This document shows positions 1 to 7,538 of a stretch of DNA of 64,000 nt, one piece after another. The DNA is from Spartobacteria bacterium UBA695 (GTDB taxonomy: Bacteria; Verrucomicrobiota; Verrucomicrobiia; Chthoniobacterales; Chthoniobacteraceae), in NCBI GenBank assembly GCA_002298145.1, contig DBMP01000015.1, forward strand, positions 306,507 to 370,506, in the 5' to 3' direction. The first letter of the stretch is position 1. Each line of letters begins with the position of its first letter. Under the pieces are notes generated by a model. The model was given only the letters and a program-made list of their open reading frames with translations, made no database searches and was not told the origin of the DNA. The translations under genes and the position numbers were made by a program.

Positions 1-1
1 C

Positions 2-574
2 AACCTCTTCCCCATGGGCGAACTCGGGCTCTACCGGATACGCGCCACTATCTTCGATTCCGCCCGCGAGAAATATTACCAGTCGCCCGTCATCGGCCTG
101 GAGCTCAGCGAAGGCAAGCTCGTCTGGCAGCAGAACGCAGGCGTTCCCTCCGGCTACAACGGCGCGGGCGGCACGCGCAAAGTCTCGCTACTGACCTTCC
201 GCAGGTCTGAGTCCACCTACCTCTACGTCCGCGTCGAGGACCCCGACAACGCCGTCGTCTACAGCACACTGGGGCTCGGGCGGATCATCTCGGGCATCGA
301 CCCCGAAGTCCAGTTTGACGGCCAGAACGTCGTCAACGTCCTCCAGCTCATCGGCCAAAAGGCCTACCTCTTCACCCGCGTCAGCCTGGACGGCGAAATC
401 ATTTCCCAGGAGACCTACACCACCACCAAGTACCGCCCCACCCTGCGGCGCAACGCCTCCGGCTCCATCTCCGTCTACGGCGGCACCGCCTCCCGCACCG
501 GAGCCCCGGGCGATCCCGGCGAAAAGGTCCCCAACAAACTTTCCGACCGGCCCGTGCCAGTACCCGCACAGTAG
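2..574 (+). CDS. C-terminal part of an unrecognised protein (cut by window edge)
   Basis: The reading frame is open from the first complete codon at position 2, so the gene begins upstream of the window; the first in-frame ATG at 14 need not be its start. The visible 190 or so residues are soluble-looking, with alternating hydrophobic and polar residues typical of beta-rich folds and no membrane segment. The tail is rich in Gly, Pro and Ala (a short GAPGDPGEK stretch) and looks disordered. I do not recognise the family. A hairpin terminator at 611-652 follows, so this is probably the last gene of its transcript. Confidence 0.6.
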   Translation, partial: NLFPMGELGLYRIRATIFDSAREKYYQSPVIGLELSEGKLVWQQNAGVPSGYNGAGGTRKVSLLTFRRSESTYLYVRVEDPDNAVVYSTLGLGRIISGIDPEVQFDGQNVVNVLQLIGQKAYLFTRVSLDGEIISQETYTTTKYRPTLRRNASGSISVYGGTASRTGAPGDPGEKVPNKLSDRPVPVPAQ

Positions 575-610
575 CCCATCCCCTAGGCTCCCCTCCCGCA
601 CCTCTTTCAA

Positions 611-652
611 CGCCGCGTGGCTTCAATCGCCCACGCGGCGTTTCCATTTTTT
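611..652 (+). terminator. Rho-independent terminator
   Basis: Arms cgccgcgtgg and ccacgcggcg enclose a loop of about 10 nt and are followed by a T-rich run ending in six T. It lies 37 bp after the stop of the gene that ends at 574. Confidence 0.8.
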
Positions 653-728
653 GGCCTATATCAACCTTGTTTAAACATTCGATTAATTACCGCTTGCGCC
701 TCCCGCCGGATTCGATTGATTGCCGGAC

Positions 729-1373
729 ATGAAACGCATCCTCCTGCTGCTTCTCCCGCTTTTCTCCCTTGCGGCCAGCGGCCACGCCTTCAACACCGTC
801 ATCATCGACGCCGGCCACGGTGGCAAAGACCCCGGCGGCATCCCCCTTAACCTGGCCTGCGAAAAAACCCTCGCCCTCGACGTCGCCGGGCGGCTTGGGG
901 AAATCATGCGCGAGGAAGGCATCCGCACGATCATGACCCGCACCAACGACACCTTCGTTCCGCTGCCCGCGCGCGTCGCCATCGCCAATGCCCATCCCGG
1001 CGCGCTCTTCGTCAGTATCCATTTCAACTCCGGCATGCGGCGCGGTGCCAACGGCTTCGAGACCTTCTACTACAACCCGAAGTCAGCCCCCATCGCCACG
1101 CGCGTCTACAGCGAGCTGGAGCGGATGCACCCGGGCGAGCAGCGCGGCGTCAAGCGGCGCGCCCTCTACGTCCTGCGCAAAACGCGCGGCGCCGCCGTAC
1201 TGGTGGAATGCGGCTTCCTCACCAACCCGCAGGAAACAGCGCTCTGCCTCACCCCGGCCTACCGGGAGAAGCTCGCCCAGGCCATCGCCAAGGCCATCAC
1301 CGACGGCCAGGTAGCCTCAACCAAGACCCCGGAGCCCGCGAAGAAAAAGGACGCCAAAGACCATTCCGGCTAA
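729..1373 (+). CDS. Secreted N-acetylmuramoyl-L-alanine amidase (Amidase_3)
   Basis: Cleaves the amide bond between N-acetylmuramic acid and the stem peptide of peptidoglycan in the periplasm. The 214-residue protein starts with a signal peptide (positive Lys-Arg, then a Leu-rich core to about residue 20). The zinc-site motifs of the Amidase_3 family are present in order: DAGHGG (His30), Glu45 in a CEKTL context, SIHFNS near residue 98, and the catalytic Glu in VLVECGFLTNP near residue 160. The ATG at 729 is preferred over a TTG three codons earlier because it begins directly with the signal peptide. No LysM or AMIN targeting domain is present, so this is a minimal amidase; the tail is a short Lys-rich segment. 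It is flanked by terminators, so it is probably monocistronic. Confidence 0.93.
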   Translation: MKRILLLLLPLFSLAASGHAFNTVIIDAGHGGKDPGGIPLNLACEKTLALDVAGRLGEIMREEGIRTIMTRTNDTFVPLPARVAIANAHPGALFVSIHFNSGMRRGANGFETFYYNPKSAPIATRVYSELERMHPGEQRGVKRRALYVLRKTRGAAVLVECGFLTNPQETALCLTPAYREKLAQAIAKAITDGQVASTKTPEPAKKKDAKDHSG

Positions 1374-1398
1374 AGCGGATTACATCATATCGAACCAG

Positions 1399-1430
1399 AG
1401 GGCGGCAGCGGATGCCGCCCTTTTTCTTTT
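1399..1430 (+). terminator. Rho-independent terminator of the amidase gene
   Basis: Arms agggcggca and tgccgccct with a short loop, followed by tttttctttt, 26 bp after the amidase stop codon. Confidence 0.85.
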
Positions 1431-1488
1431 CGGCAACCGGTGGAGGAGACACTGGTAATTCCCCACCGGCAATGATCTAATCCGCCCC

Positions 1489-3033
1489 ATGAGCGTGACT
1501 TGCCAGGAGATGAAACGCATCGAGGAAGCCGCCTTTGCGGCAGGCGCCTCCGCCGAGGCGCTGATGGAACAGGCGGGCGAAGAGATGGCCCGTGCAATAA
1601 TGCAATTTTTCCCCATCCCCGGCGAGTGCCGCGTCTTCTTCGGCAAAGGCCACAACGGTGGCGATGCCCTGGTAGCGGCCCGCCACCTGCTCCACCAAGG
1701 CTGGATGGTAAAGGTGCAAAAAACCTTCCCCGAGGGCGAGCTGGCCCCGCTCACGCGCAAAAAGCTCGGCGAATTCATCGCCACCAGCCGGGAAACCTGT
1801 TTCGCCGCGCCCAGCTCCTCCTACGGCCCCCGGATTCTCCTCGACGGCCTGCTCGGCATCGGCGCCATCCATCGGCGCGGCGAGCCCGAAGGCTCCGGGC
1901 TGCGCGAACCGATTTTAAGCGCCGCGCGGGAACTCAACCGCCAACGCCGCGAGGAAGGCGCGCTCGTCTTCGCCCTTGATGTCCCCACCGGCCTCGACGC
2001 CGACACGGGCGAAGCCGATCCCGACACCGTGCAGGCGCATTTCACCCTCTGCGTGGCCTTTGCCAAGCGGGGCCTGCTGGCCGACAGCGCCCTCCCCTCG
2101 GTGGGCCGCCTGGCCGTCCTGCCGCTGCCCGCGCTCGAAGCGCACGCTCGCTTTGTTTCCCCGCTGGAAACCGTCGCCACTCCCGAGACGCTGCGTTCGC
2201 TCTTGCCCGTACGCCCTTACGACGCGCACAAGGGGATGTTCGGCCGCGTCGGCATCGTGGCCGGTTCGCGCGGATTCGCCGGAGCCGCCATCATGGCCGC
2301 CAACGCAGCAGTGCGCGGCGGCGCGGGCTTGGTGACACTTTTTGTCACACCAGATATTTACGCCCCCGTAGCCGCCGCGGCGATGCCGGAGGTGATGGTC
2401 ACGCCGGTAGACTGTTACCTGGCCGTGCTCGAACGCCCCTTTGACGCCCTGGCCATCGGGCCGGGCCTGGGCCGCGAAGACGCGGAGGACGTCTTGGCCG
2501 TCTGCGAATATTTCACCGGGCCGATGGTGATCGACGCCGACGCGCTCAACGATCTGGCAGGCCACATGGAAACGCTCCACCGGGCCCGGGGGCCGCGCCT
2601 GCTCACGCCGCATCCCGGCGAAATGGCCCGGCTATTCCCGGAAGGGGCCGGGCTCACGCGGCGCGAAACCGCCGAGCGTTTCCTGGAAACCCACGCGGGG
2701 GGCGAGGCGGATGTCACACTACTCCTAAAGGGCTCGCGCACGCTGGTCGCCCGGCGCACCCCGGAAGGCCTGCGCACATCCTATAATACCACCGGCAACC
2801 CCGGCATGGCCACCGGCGGCATGGGCGACGTCCTCACCGGCCTCTGCGCCGCCCTGCTCGGCCAGCGACTCGCCCCGTTCGACACCGCCCGGCTCGGGGC
2901 ATGGCTCTGCGGCCGCGCGGCGGAAATGGCCCTCACCGCGGGCGACCACAGCCAGGAGACGCTCGCCGCCACGGATCTCCTGGGCTTCCTGGGCCGCGCC
3001 TTCCGCGAGGCGCGCTACCGCGGTTCATACTAA
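1489..3033 (+). CDS. nnr: Bifunctional NAD(P)H-hydrate epimerase / ADP-dependent (S)-NAD(P)H-hydrate dehydratase
   Basis: Repairs hydrated NADH and NADPH. The protein is 514 residues and has both modules: an N-terminal YjeF_N epimerase (about 1-215, with FFGKGHNGGDALVAARHL as the nucleotide-binding loop) and a C-terminal ribokinase-like dehydratase (about 235-505, with GGAGLVTLF, DADALN, LTPHPGEMARL and the family signature NTTGNPGMATGGMGDVLTG). Length and domain order match the usual bacterial fusion. It converges on the pseudopilin cassette with only a 13-bp gap. Confidence 0.95.
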   Translation: MSVTCQEMKRIEEAAFAAGASAEALMEQAGEEMARAIMQFFPIPGECRVFFGKGHNGGDALVAARHLLHQGWMVKVQKTFPEGELAPLTRKKLGEFIATSRETCFAAPSSSYGPRILLDGLLGIGAIHRRGEPEGSGLREPILSAARELNRQRREEGALVFALDVPTGLDADTGEADPDTVQAHFTLCVAFAKRGLLADSALPSVGRLAVLPLPALEAHARFVSPLETVATPETLRSLLPVRPYDAHKGMFGRVGIVAGSRGFAGAAIMAANAAVRGGAGLVTLFVTPDIYAPVAAAAMPEVMVTPVDCYLAVLERPFDALAIGPGLGREDAEDVLAVCEYFTGPMVIDADALNDLAGHMETLHRARGPRLLTPHPGEMARLFPEGAGLTRRETAERFLETHAGGEADVTLLLKGSRTLVARRTPEGLRTSYNTTGNPGMATGGMGDVLTGLCAALLGQRLAPFDTARLGAWLCGRAAEMALTAGDHSQETLAATDLLGFLGRAFREARYRGSY

Positions 3034-3046
3034 TAACTACTCGATA

Positions 3047-5047
3047 TTACTCATACACCGGCTCGATCTGCCGGTCAACCACCTTGCCCGTGAGGCGATC
3101 GATGGCGAGATGCAGCCAGTAGCGGCGCTCGCTCTGCACGACGAAGCGGTCGAGCGAACCGGCATTGGGCGGGAAAACGCCCGACTGCGCCACGACGTCG
3201 ATGAGCAGGTTCCACGTGCGCGCGTTGGTGACGCTGGAGAGGGCCAGGAGCGCCCCATTCCTGTTACTAGACGACGCTAGCATCCCCGGCAGCCCGGAAG
3301 GGTCGGCAATGGGCGCGGCGGCAAATTTCGCGGGCAGGGTATAGGCGATGGTCAGCGCCGTGGAACTGGTCGTTCGACTGGAGCCGGTGTCGTTGAGCGC
3401 AGCCAAGGAGAGCTGCGCGTAGAGCCCCATGTTGTGCGCCGAGTTCGGGTTGAGCTTCCCGGCGGAGACGGGCGGTTCATCAATGGCGGAAAAGAGATCC
3501 AGCAGCGGGGAATAGTCGATATCCGTCGCCCAGAAATCGACGCCATCGACATACCCGAGCCCGCCTACCGACTGGAAGACCTGCTTGTTGCCGAGATACT
3601 TGTTGATAATGGCCGAGCCGGTTTTGAGAACCTTCGCATCGGTCACCGTCCCGGTCTTGGCGATCATCCCCGCCTTCAGCAGCTCAAAGAAATTCGGCTC
3701 ACGCAGGAAGGGGCCCTGCTGGCTCGGATCGGTTGCCGCCGCGACCTCCCCGAGGGTCTTGATATCAGCGGACACGCTCCCCTCCGGGCCGATATAGGTA
3801 AAGTCCACCGTCCCCGACGTCACAGAGTTGCACGAAATGCCAAAGCAGGCCCGGAGCGCGGGTTCGTTAGTCCCCGATACGTTAACCAACGCCAGCCGCT
3901 TGAGGGAAAAGCGAGAGTGCAGCAGCGGCTCGCCCTCGCCGGATGAAACCAATCTGAGGTTGCCGTCGTCATTGTAGTGCTGGAACTGCCCGGGACGCGA
4001 TATCCGGATTTCGTGGAAACGCGAGGGGGCCGTGACCGCACGCGTGAACGTACCGAGGTGTTGCAGCGTATCCTCGTCCCACCGAAGTTCGCGCCGCAGC
4101 TCCAGCAGCTCCAGCCGGGTGAGGAAAGCCTGGTCGGTGCGCCCGCCGTTGCCGGACGCGCCGCCAACTTTCATAAACCCGTCGCCATTGGCAAGCATCA
4201 AGCGGCAGTAGTCCGCCGCGCCGGCGGCGTCTATGGAAAGCGCGCGAATGGTCGATCCGCTGCCACTGGCCGAGGCGTAGTTGCGCCAGCCGACGATATT
4301 ATTGGTCATGGAGCCCGAGAGGCCCAGGCGGGTCAGGTCAGCAAAGGCCAAGACGCCTTTTCCCGCAATCGTGGCCGGGGCCGAAGCGGTGGGGTACCCG
4401 GCCACGTTCATGTCAAGAAGGCCGCTCTGGTCGTAGATGGCGTAGGCGTACCTGCCGATGGCCCGGGTACTCGGCACGGACAGCGTCTCCGGGCCCAGGT
4501 CGGTTACGTAAACCCAGCTCGGCGCGGGGAACGCAGTAATCGGCGTGGGGATGGAGGAGCCGCTGGTCGTCAGCCGGGGCACGAGGTAGTGGCGGTTCCA
4601 GCGCGTCGGGGAGATCGAGCGCCCGTTGGCCGACGTGGCCGTGGTGGAGGCGGCAGAGGCCGGGAAAAGGTCCACTCCCGGCGAGAGCACCGCCGAGGTG
4701 GAGCTGATCCGCAGGAGGCTGGGGATGGTCCCGCTGGTAGTCACATTGCGCTGCGGCACGAGGTTCCCGGGAGACGTGGCAACGTAGAGCGTGCAGCGGC
4801 CGCTGGTTTCCAGGCTTGAGCCGTTAACAATCTCCTGTCGCAGTTCGCTGACCAGGATATCCAGCGCGCTGCGGGCCAGCTCACACGCCTGCGCCTGCTG
4901 GCAACTGCTAAAGGAGACCCGCCGCATGGCCGTTGTCCGGCTGTAGGTGGCAATGACCACCGTTGTGATCAGCACCGTAAAGGCCAGCACCACGATGAGC
5001 GCCATGCCCCGGGTTGACCGAGTTAATTTAAAAGAGAGCAGCTTCAT
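3047..5047 (-). CDS. Verru_Chthon cassette protein A (large pseudopilin-associated protein)
   Basis: A 666-residue protein with one N-terminal membrane helix preceded by Thr-Arg-Gly (RGMALIVVLAF, residues about 14-35) and followed by a Ser/Thr/Gly-rich exported region. This layout matches the large member (A) of the Verru_Chthon cassette, a set of prepilin-like proteins known from Verrucomicrobia; it resembles GspK-type minor pseudopilins in having a long export domain. The start at 5047 overlaps the stop of the upstream gene by ATGA, which indicates translational coupling; an upstream in-frame ATG would overlap the neighbour by 115 bp and is less likely. The molecular role of the cassette is not established; assembly or export at the envelope is an inference. 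It is the last gene of the B-C-A operon. Confidence 0.75.
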   Translation of the reverse strand: MKLLSFKLTRSTRGMALIVVLAFTVLITTVVIATYSRTTAMRRVSFSSCQQAQACELARSALDILVSELRQEIVNGSSLETSGRCTLYVATSPGNLVPQRNVTTSGTIPSLLRISSTSAVLSPGVDLFPASAASTTATSANGRSISPTRWNRHYLVPRLTTSGSSIPTPITAFPAPSWVYVTDLGPETLSVPSTRAIGRYAYAIYDQSGLLDMNVAGYPTASAPATIAGKGVLAFADLTRLGLSGSMTNNIVGWRNYASASGSGSTIRALSIDAAGAADYCRLMLANGDGFMKVGGASGNGGRTDQAFLTRLELLELRRELRWDEDTLQHLGTFTRAVTAPSRFHEIRISRPGQFQHYNDDGNLRLVSSGEGEPLLHSRFSLKRLALVNVSGTNEPALRACFGISCNSVTSGTVDFTYIGPEGSVSADIKTLGEVAAATDPSQQGPFLREPNFFELLKAGMIAKTGTVTDAKVLKTGSAIINKYLGNKQVFQSVGGLGYVDGVDFWATDIDYSPLLDLFSAIDEPPVSAGKLNPNSAHNMGLYAQLSLAALNDTGSSRTTSSTALTIAYTLPAKFAAAPIADPSGLPGMLASSSNRNGALLALSSVTNARTWNLLIDVVAQSGVFPPNAGSLDRFVVQSERRYWLHLAIDRLTGKVVDRQIEPVYE

Positions 5048-5964
5048 GGCATATCCCCAGGAGCGTGCAGGGGCGAGAGGTAAAACCAGCGCCGGTAAAT
5101 CCGGATCGACGAAAGGACGGTCGGGGGCAAGCCGCTCGTCTGGAGCGCCTCTTGCCACCGCGCCTCAAGATCGCCCGGATGGGTAGTCGTCGCGGAAAAA
5201 TTCTCCAGGGACCCGGCCAGGTCCTCCAGCGCCTTCTGCGAAAGCAGCGCTCGCCCCCGGGCGTCGATAATCGCGATGACGACCCCCAGTGCCGCCACAT
5301 CGCGCAGACCATTCACCGGACCGCCCGAAATCCACGGCAACGTACTCAGCACCGGCGGCTGGTCGCCGTCCGAGCGAAGCACATAGTAATACTCCATCCG
5401 AAACACCCCGGCCCCAGCGGGCTCGCTGCCGTCATCGCCCGTGGGTGTAATGGCCCCTGGCCAGTTGTGCAGCAGCGTATTGCTCTCCGATCCGCTCGAG
5501 GAGCGCGAGACCCCGGCGAAAATCATCTGCGGGTCCGGTCGGTCCATCCCATTCCAAAGCAGCCCGCAGCTATAGCGCTGGAGCCCCTCCACCGGGTCCA
5601 CCCAGTAGCCGACCACCGAGATGGGGCTATTCCACGAATCGTCCGGGTAGTACCCCGGCACGGAGCTGAAAAAAGCGATCTTGTCATTGCCCGTGCCGTC
5701 CACCCAGCGGTTCACGTCGTCCTTAAGCCAGTAATCGACGTCCGGCCGCCGGATCATCTGGGCGAAGTCCATCGACATCCGGTCGAACACCGAGCGGGCT
5801 TCCTCATCGGCGTCCAGGCGGCGGTTGCCGGTGCACTGGATCCAGCGCGCCCCGTTGCACACCTGCGCCGCCAGCACAATGAGCAGCGCCAGGATCGTCA
5901 TCGTCACGAGCCATTCCACGAGCGTAAATCCGCTCACCGGGGTGGCCGTGAAAATCCTCTTCAT
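5044..5964 (-). CDS. Verru_Chthon cassette protein C (prepilin-like)
   Basis: 306 residues. The N-terminus carries a type IV prepilin-like leader: a short positive segment, then Gly|FTLVEW (cleavage expected before Phe at about residue 13) and a hydrophobic helix MTILALLIVLAAQV. The conserved Glu at +5 of the mature protein is present. A conserved-looking segment with DEEARSVFDRMSMDF follows, as in cassette protein C. The start at 5964 lies 2 bp after the upstream gene, and the stop overlaps the next start by 4 bp, so the three genes form a tight operon. Processing by a PilD-type peptidase is expected from the motif; no such peptidase gene is in the window. Confidence 0.8.
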   Translation of the reverse strand: MKRIFTATPVSGFTLVEWLVTMTILALLIVLAAQVCNGARWIQCTGNRRLDADEEARSVFDRMSMDFAQMIRRPDVDYWLKDDVNRWVDGTGNDKIAFFSSVPGYYPDDSWNSPISVVGYWVDPVEGLQRYSCGLLWNGMDRPDPQMIFAGVSRSSSGSESNTLLHNWPGAITPTGDDGSEPAGAGVFRMEYYYVLRSDGDQPPVLSTLPWISGGPVNGLRDVAALGVVIAIIDARGRALLSQKALEDLAGSLENFSATTTHPGDLEARWQEALQTSGLPPTVLSSIRIYRRWFYLSPLHAPGDMP

Positions 5965-5966
5965 CG

Positions 5967-6437
5967 TCAATTTCGGTCCACCGCGATAAACGTCCGGACC
6001 CGCCCGGCCGCCTCCGCCGGGGCAGCCTGCGCAGGCCAGCTCACCAGGACATTGGCCAGCGTGGCCAGCTTCGTATACGCCGCGCTCCGGCTGGGCAGGA
6101 ACGAAACCGCCACCCGGTAGCGCGAATCCGCAACCGGCGCATCCGAGCTGCGCCCCGCCTCGCTAAAATAGCGCACCACCGTCGCCCCCGAGCCCGGAGG
6201 GATGGGAATGCCAAAAAAACTCGAAATTCCACTAGTCCGCGGCGTCTCCCGGAGGTCCACCGCCACCAACGTCAGCAGATTCGCCGCCGCCGTCTCCTCC
6301 GAGGCCACCTGGCTATTCTTAAACCCCGCCGGGAGCAGACCATAGACCGCCAATAGGCAAAAAGCACAGATTCCCAAGGCAAACGTCACCTCGACAAGGG
6401 AAAAAGCGGCAGATAGGCTACTGTGCGGTGTTTTCAT
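5967..6437 (-). CDS. Verru_Chthon cassette protein B (prepilin-like)
   Basis: 156 residues with a prepilin leader and helix: AAFSLVEVTFALGICAFCLL, cleaved presumably between Ala and Phe, with Glu at +5. The following ASEETAAANLL block is typical of cassette protein B. It is the first gene of the B-C-A run. The ATG at 6437 is chosen because it places the leader at the N-terminus; the open frame continues far upstream only as antisense to rnpA and rpmH. The fourth member usually found in these cassettes (D) is not next to it. Confidence 0.8.
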   Translation of the reverse strand: MKTPHSSLSAAFSLVEVTFALGICAFCLLAVYGLLPAGFKNSQVASEETAAANLLTLVAVDLRETPRTSGISSFFGIPIPPGSGATVVRYFSEAGRSSDAPVADSRYRVAVSFLPSRSAAYTKLATLANVLVSWPAQAAPAEAAGRVRTFIAVDRN

Positions 6438-6568
6438 CAGGACTCGCCCGAGAGAGTACTCAGGGCAGGCCCCCGATGGCAACCCGTATCGACACATGCG
6501 CCCTACGCATAATGCCGGTTGTTTAACGCCCTGGGAAAGTTTTCCCGGGGGGCTAGGCATAGAATCGG

Positions 6569-6596
6569 TTGACATCGGCCGGGGACCCGATAGAGT
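6569..6596 (+). promoter_or_regulatory. Probable sigma-70-type promoter of rpmH
   Basis: A perfect TTGACA at 6569-6574 and TAGAGT at 6591-6596 are separated by 16 bp, 33 bp before the rpmH start. It lies in the gap between the divergent pseudopilin cassette and the ribosomal protein gene. Assigned from position and consensus only. Confidence 0.5.
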
Positions 6597-6629
6597 TTCC
6601 GCTCTTTTTCCAAACAGTTTTTCAGGCTT

Positions 6630-6803
6630 ATGAAACGCACCTACCAACCTTCCAAGCGCACGCGCAAACAGCAGTTCGGGTTCCGCGCCCGTATGAAAAC
6701 CAAGAGCGGCCGCGCGATCCTTTCCCGCCGCCGTCAGCGTGGGCGCAAGCGCCTGCTGCCCAAGGGCGTGGAGATCCATTTCGCCCGCCACACCGAGGCG
6801 TAA
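6630..6803 (+). CDS. rpmH: 50S ribosomal protein L34
   Basis: 57 residues, strongly basic, beginning MKRTYQPSKRTRKQQFGFRA, the classic L34 N-terminus with RMKTKSGRAIL and RRRQRGRKRL following. The C-terminal extension after RKRLLP is about ten residues longer than in E. coli L34. It heads the conserved rpmH-rnpA-yidD-yidC order and has its own promoter candidate. Confidence 0.97.
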   Translation: MKRTYQPSKRTRKQQFGFRARMKTKSGRAILSRRRQRGRKRLLPKGVEIHFARHTEA

Positions 6804-6857
6804 TTCCCCAAGTTTGCCAGTCTGCGAACTGGCCCCATTGCGCCCTGATCCGCTGAT

Positions 6858-7238
6858 GTGCCGCTGACGTTCCCAAAGTCGATCCGCCTGCACTATAGCT
6901 CGGAGTTTCTCCGCGTGAAAACGGAGGGGCGCGCCTTTGGGGGACGATATTTCACCCTCGGGGTGCTTAAAGACCGCGAGGCCACCCGCACCGGGCTGAT
7001 CACCTCCAAGCGAGTCGGAATCGCCGTGGAACGCAACCGGGTCCGTCGCCGGTTGCGGGAACTGATGCGGCTCTCCCTGCCCGAGTGGACCCCGGGCGTC
7101 TGGGTCGTCGCCATTGCCCGCAGGGCGGCCGTGAAGGCCAGCTTCACCCAGTTGCAAGGCGAGTGGACCCACCTCGCCCGGCGCGCCGGAATCTTGCAGA
7201 AAACCGGTGGCGAAACCTCCCAGGACCGTCCATCGTGA
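6858..7238 (+). CDS. rnpA: Ribonuclease P protein component
   Basis: 126 residues, basic. Protein subunit that helps the RNase P RNA process tRNA 5' ends. The signature RNxxxRRxxRE appears as ERNRVRRRLRELMRL (about residues 58-72), and the N-terminal segment YSSEFLRVKTEGRAFGGRYF matches the family. GTG at 6858 is the start that gives the usual length; the ATG at 6856 is out of frame. 54 bp separate it from rpmH. The C-terminal 20 residues are not conserved. Confidence 0.95.
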   Translation: MPLTFPKSIRLHYSSEFLRVKTEGRAFGGRYFTLGVLKDREATRTGLITSKRVGIAVERNRVRRRLRELMRLSLPEWTPGVWVVAIARRAAVKASFTQLQGEWTHLARRAGILQKTGGETSQDRPS

Positions 7239-7247
7239 TTGACCGTC

Positions 7248-7511
7248 ATGCTGAAGTGGGTTGTATTGAAATTAATCCGGTTTTACCAACTGGGTCTGTC
7301 GCCTCTATTGAGCGCGATCACCGGGCCCGGAGGAGGGTGCCGGTACGAGCCTTCGTGTTCGCGCTATTTCGCGGAGGCCGTGGAACGCTTTGGAGTCAGG
7401 CGCGGCGGTTGGCTGGGGCTGAAGCGAATCGCCCGCTGCCATCCGTGGGGAGGGCAGGGCTATGACCCCGTGCCGCCCGAAGATTCGCACCCAGGGGGCC
7501 ACCGGCCCTGA
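7248..7511 (+). CDS. yidD: Membrane protein insertion efficiency factor YidD
   Basis: 87 residues. The family pattern is complete: an amphipathic N-terminus (LKLIRFYQLGLSPLL), then CRYEPSCSRYFAEAVERFG and the closing CHPWGGQGYDPVP. It acts at the inner membrane beside YidC. The ATG at 7248 is preferred to an in-frame TTG at 7239. It follows rnpA by 9 bp and precedes yidC by 27 bp, the standard arrangement. Confidence 0.96.
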   Translation: MLKWVVLKLIRFYQLGLSPLLSAITGPGGGCRYEPSCSRYFAEAVERFGVRRGGWLGLKRIARCHPWGGQGYDPVPPEDSHPGGHRP

Positions 7512-7538
7512 AACCGCACGTTAATTTTCAGTTTTTTT

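Noticed and set aside
188..610. Open frame on the minus strand antisense to the first gene
   Set aside because: Shadow of the plus-strand frame with Gly/Ala/Asp-rich low-complexity translation typical of GC-rich antisense.
3034..3060. Recurring tattactc sequence at 3045, 28431, 29931, 53461 and 62042 as a site-specific motif
   Set aside because: Only the 28431 and 29931 cases belong to a longer homology (element E ends); the others are short AT-rich intergenic matches expected by chance.
6438..6629. Possible replication origin next to rpmH
   Set aside because: No DnaA-box cluster or AT-rich unwinding region; the neighbouring gene is not dnaA.
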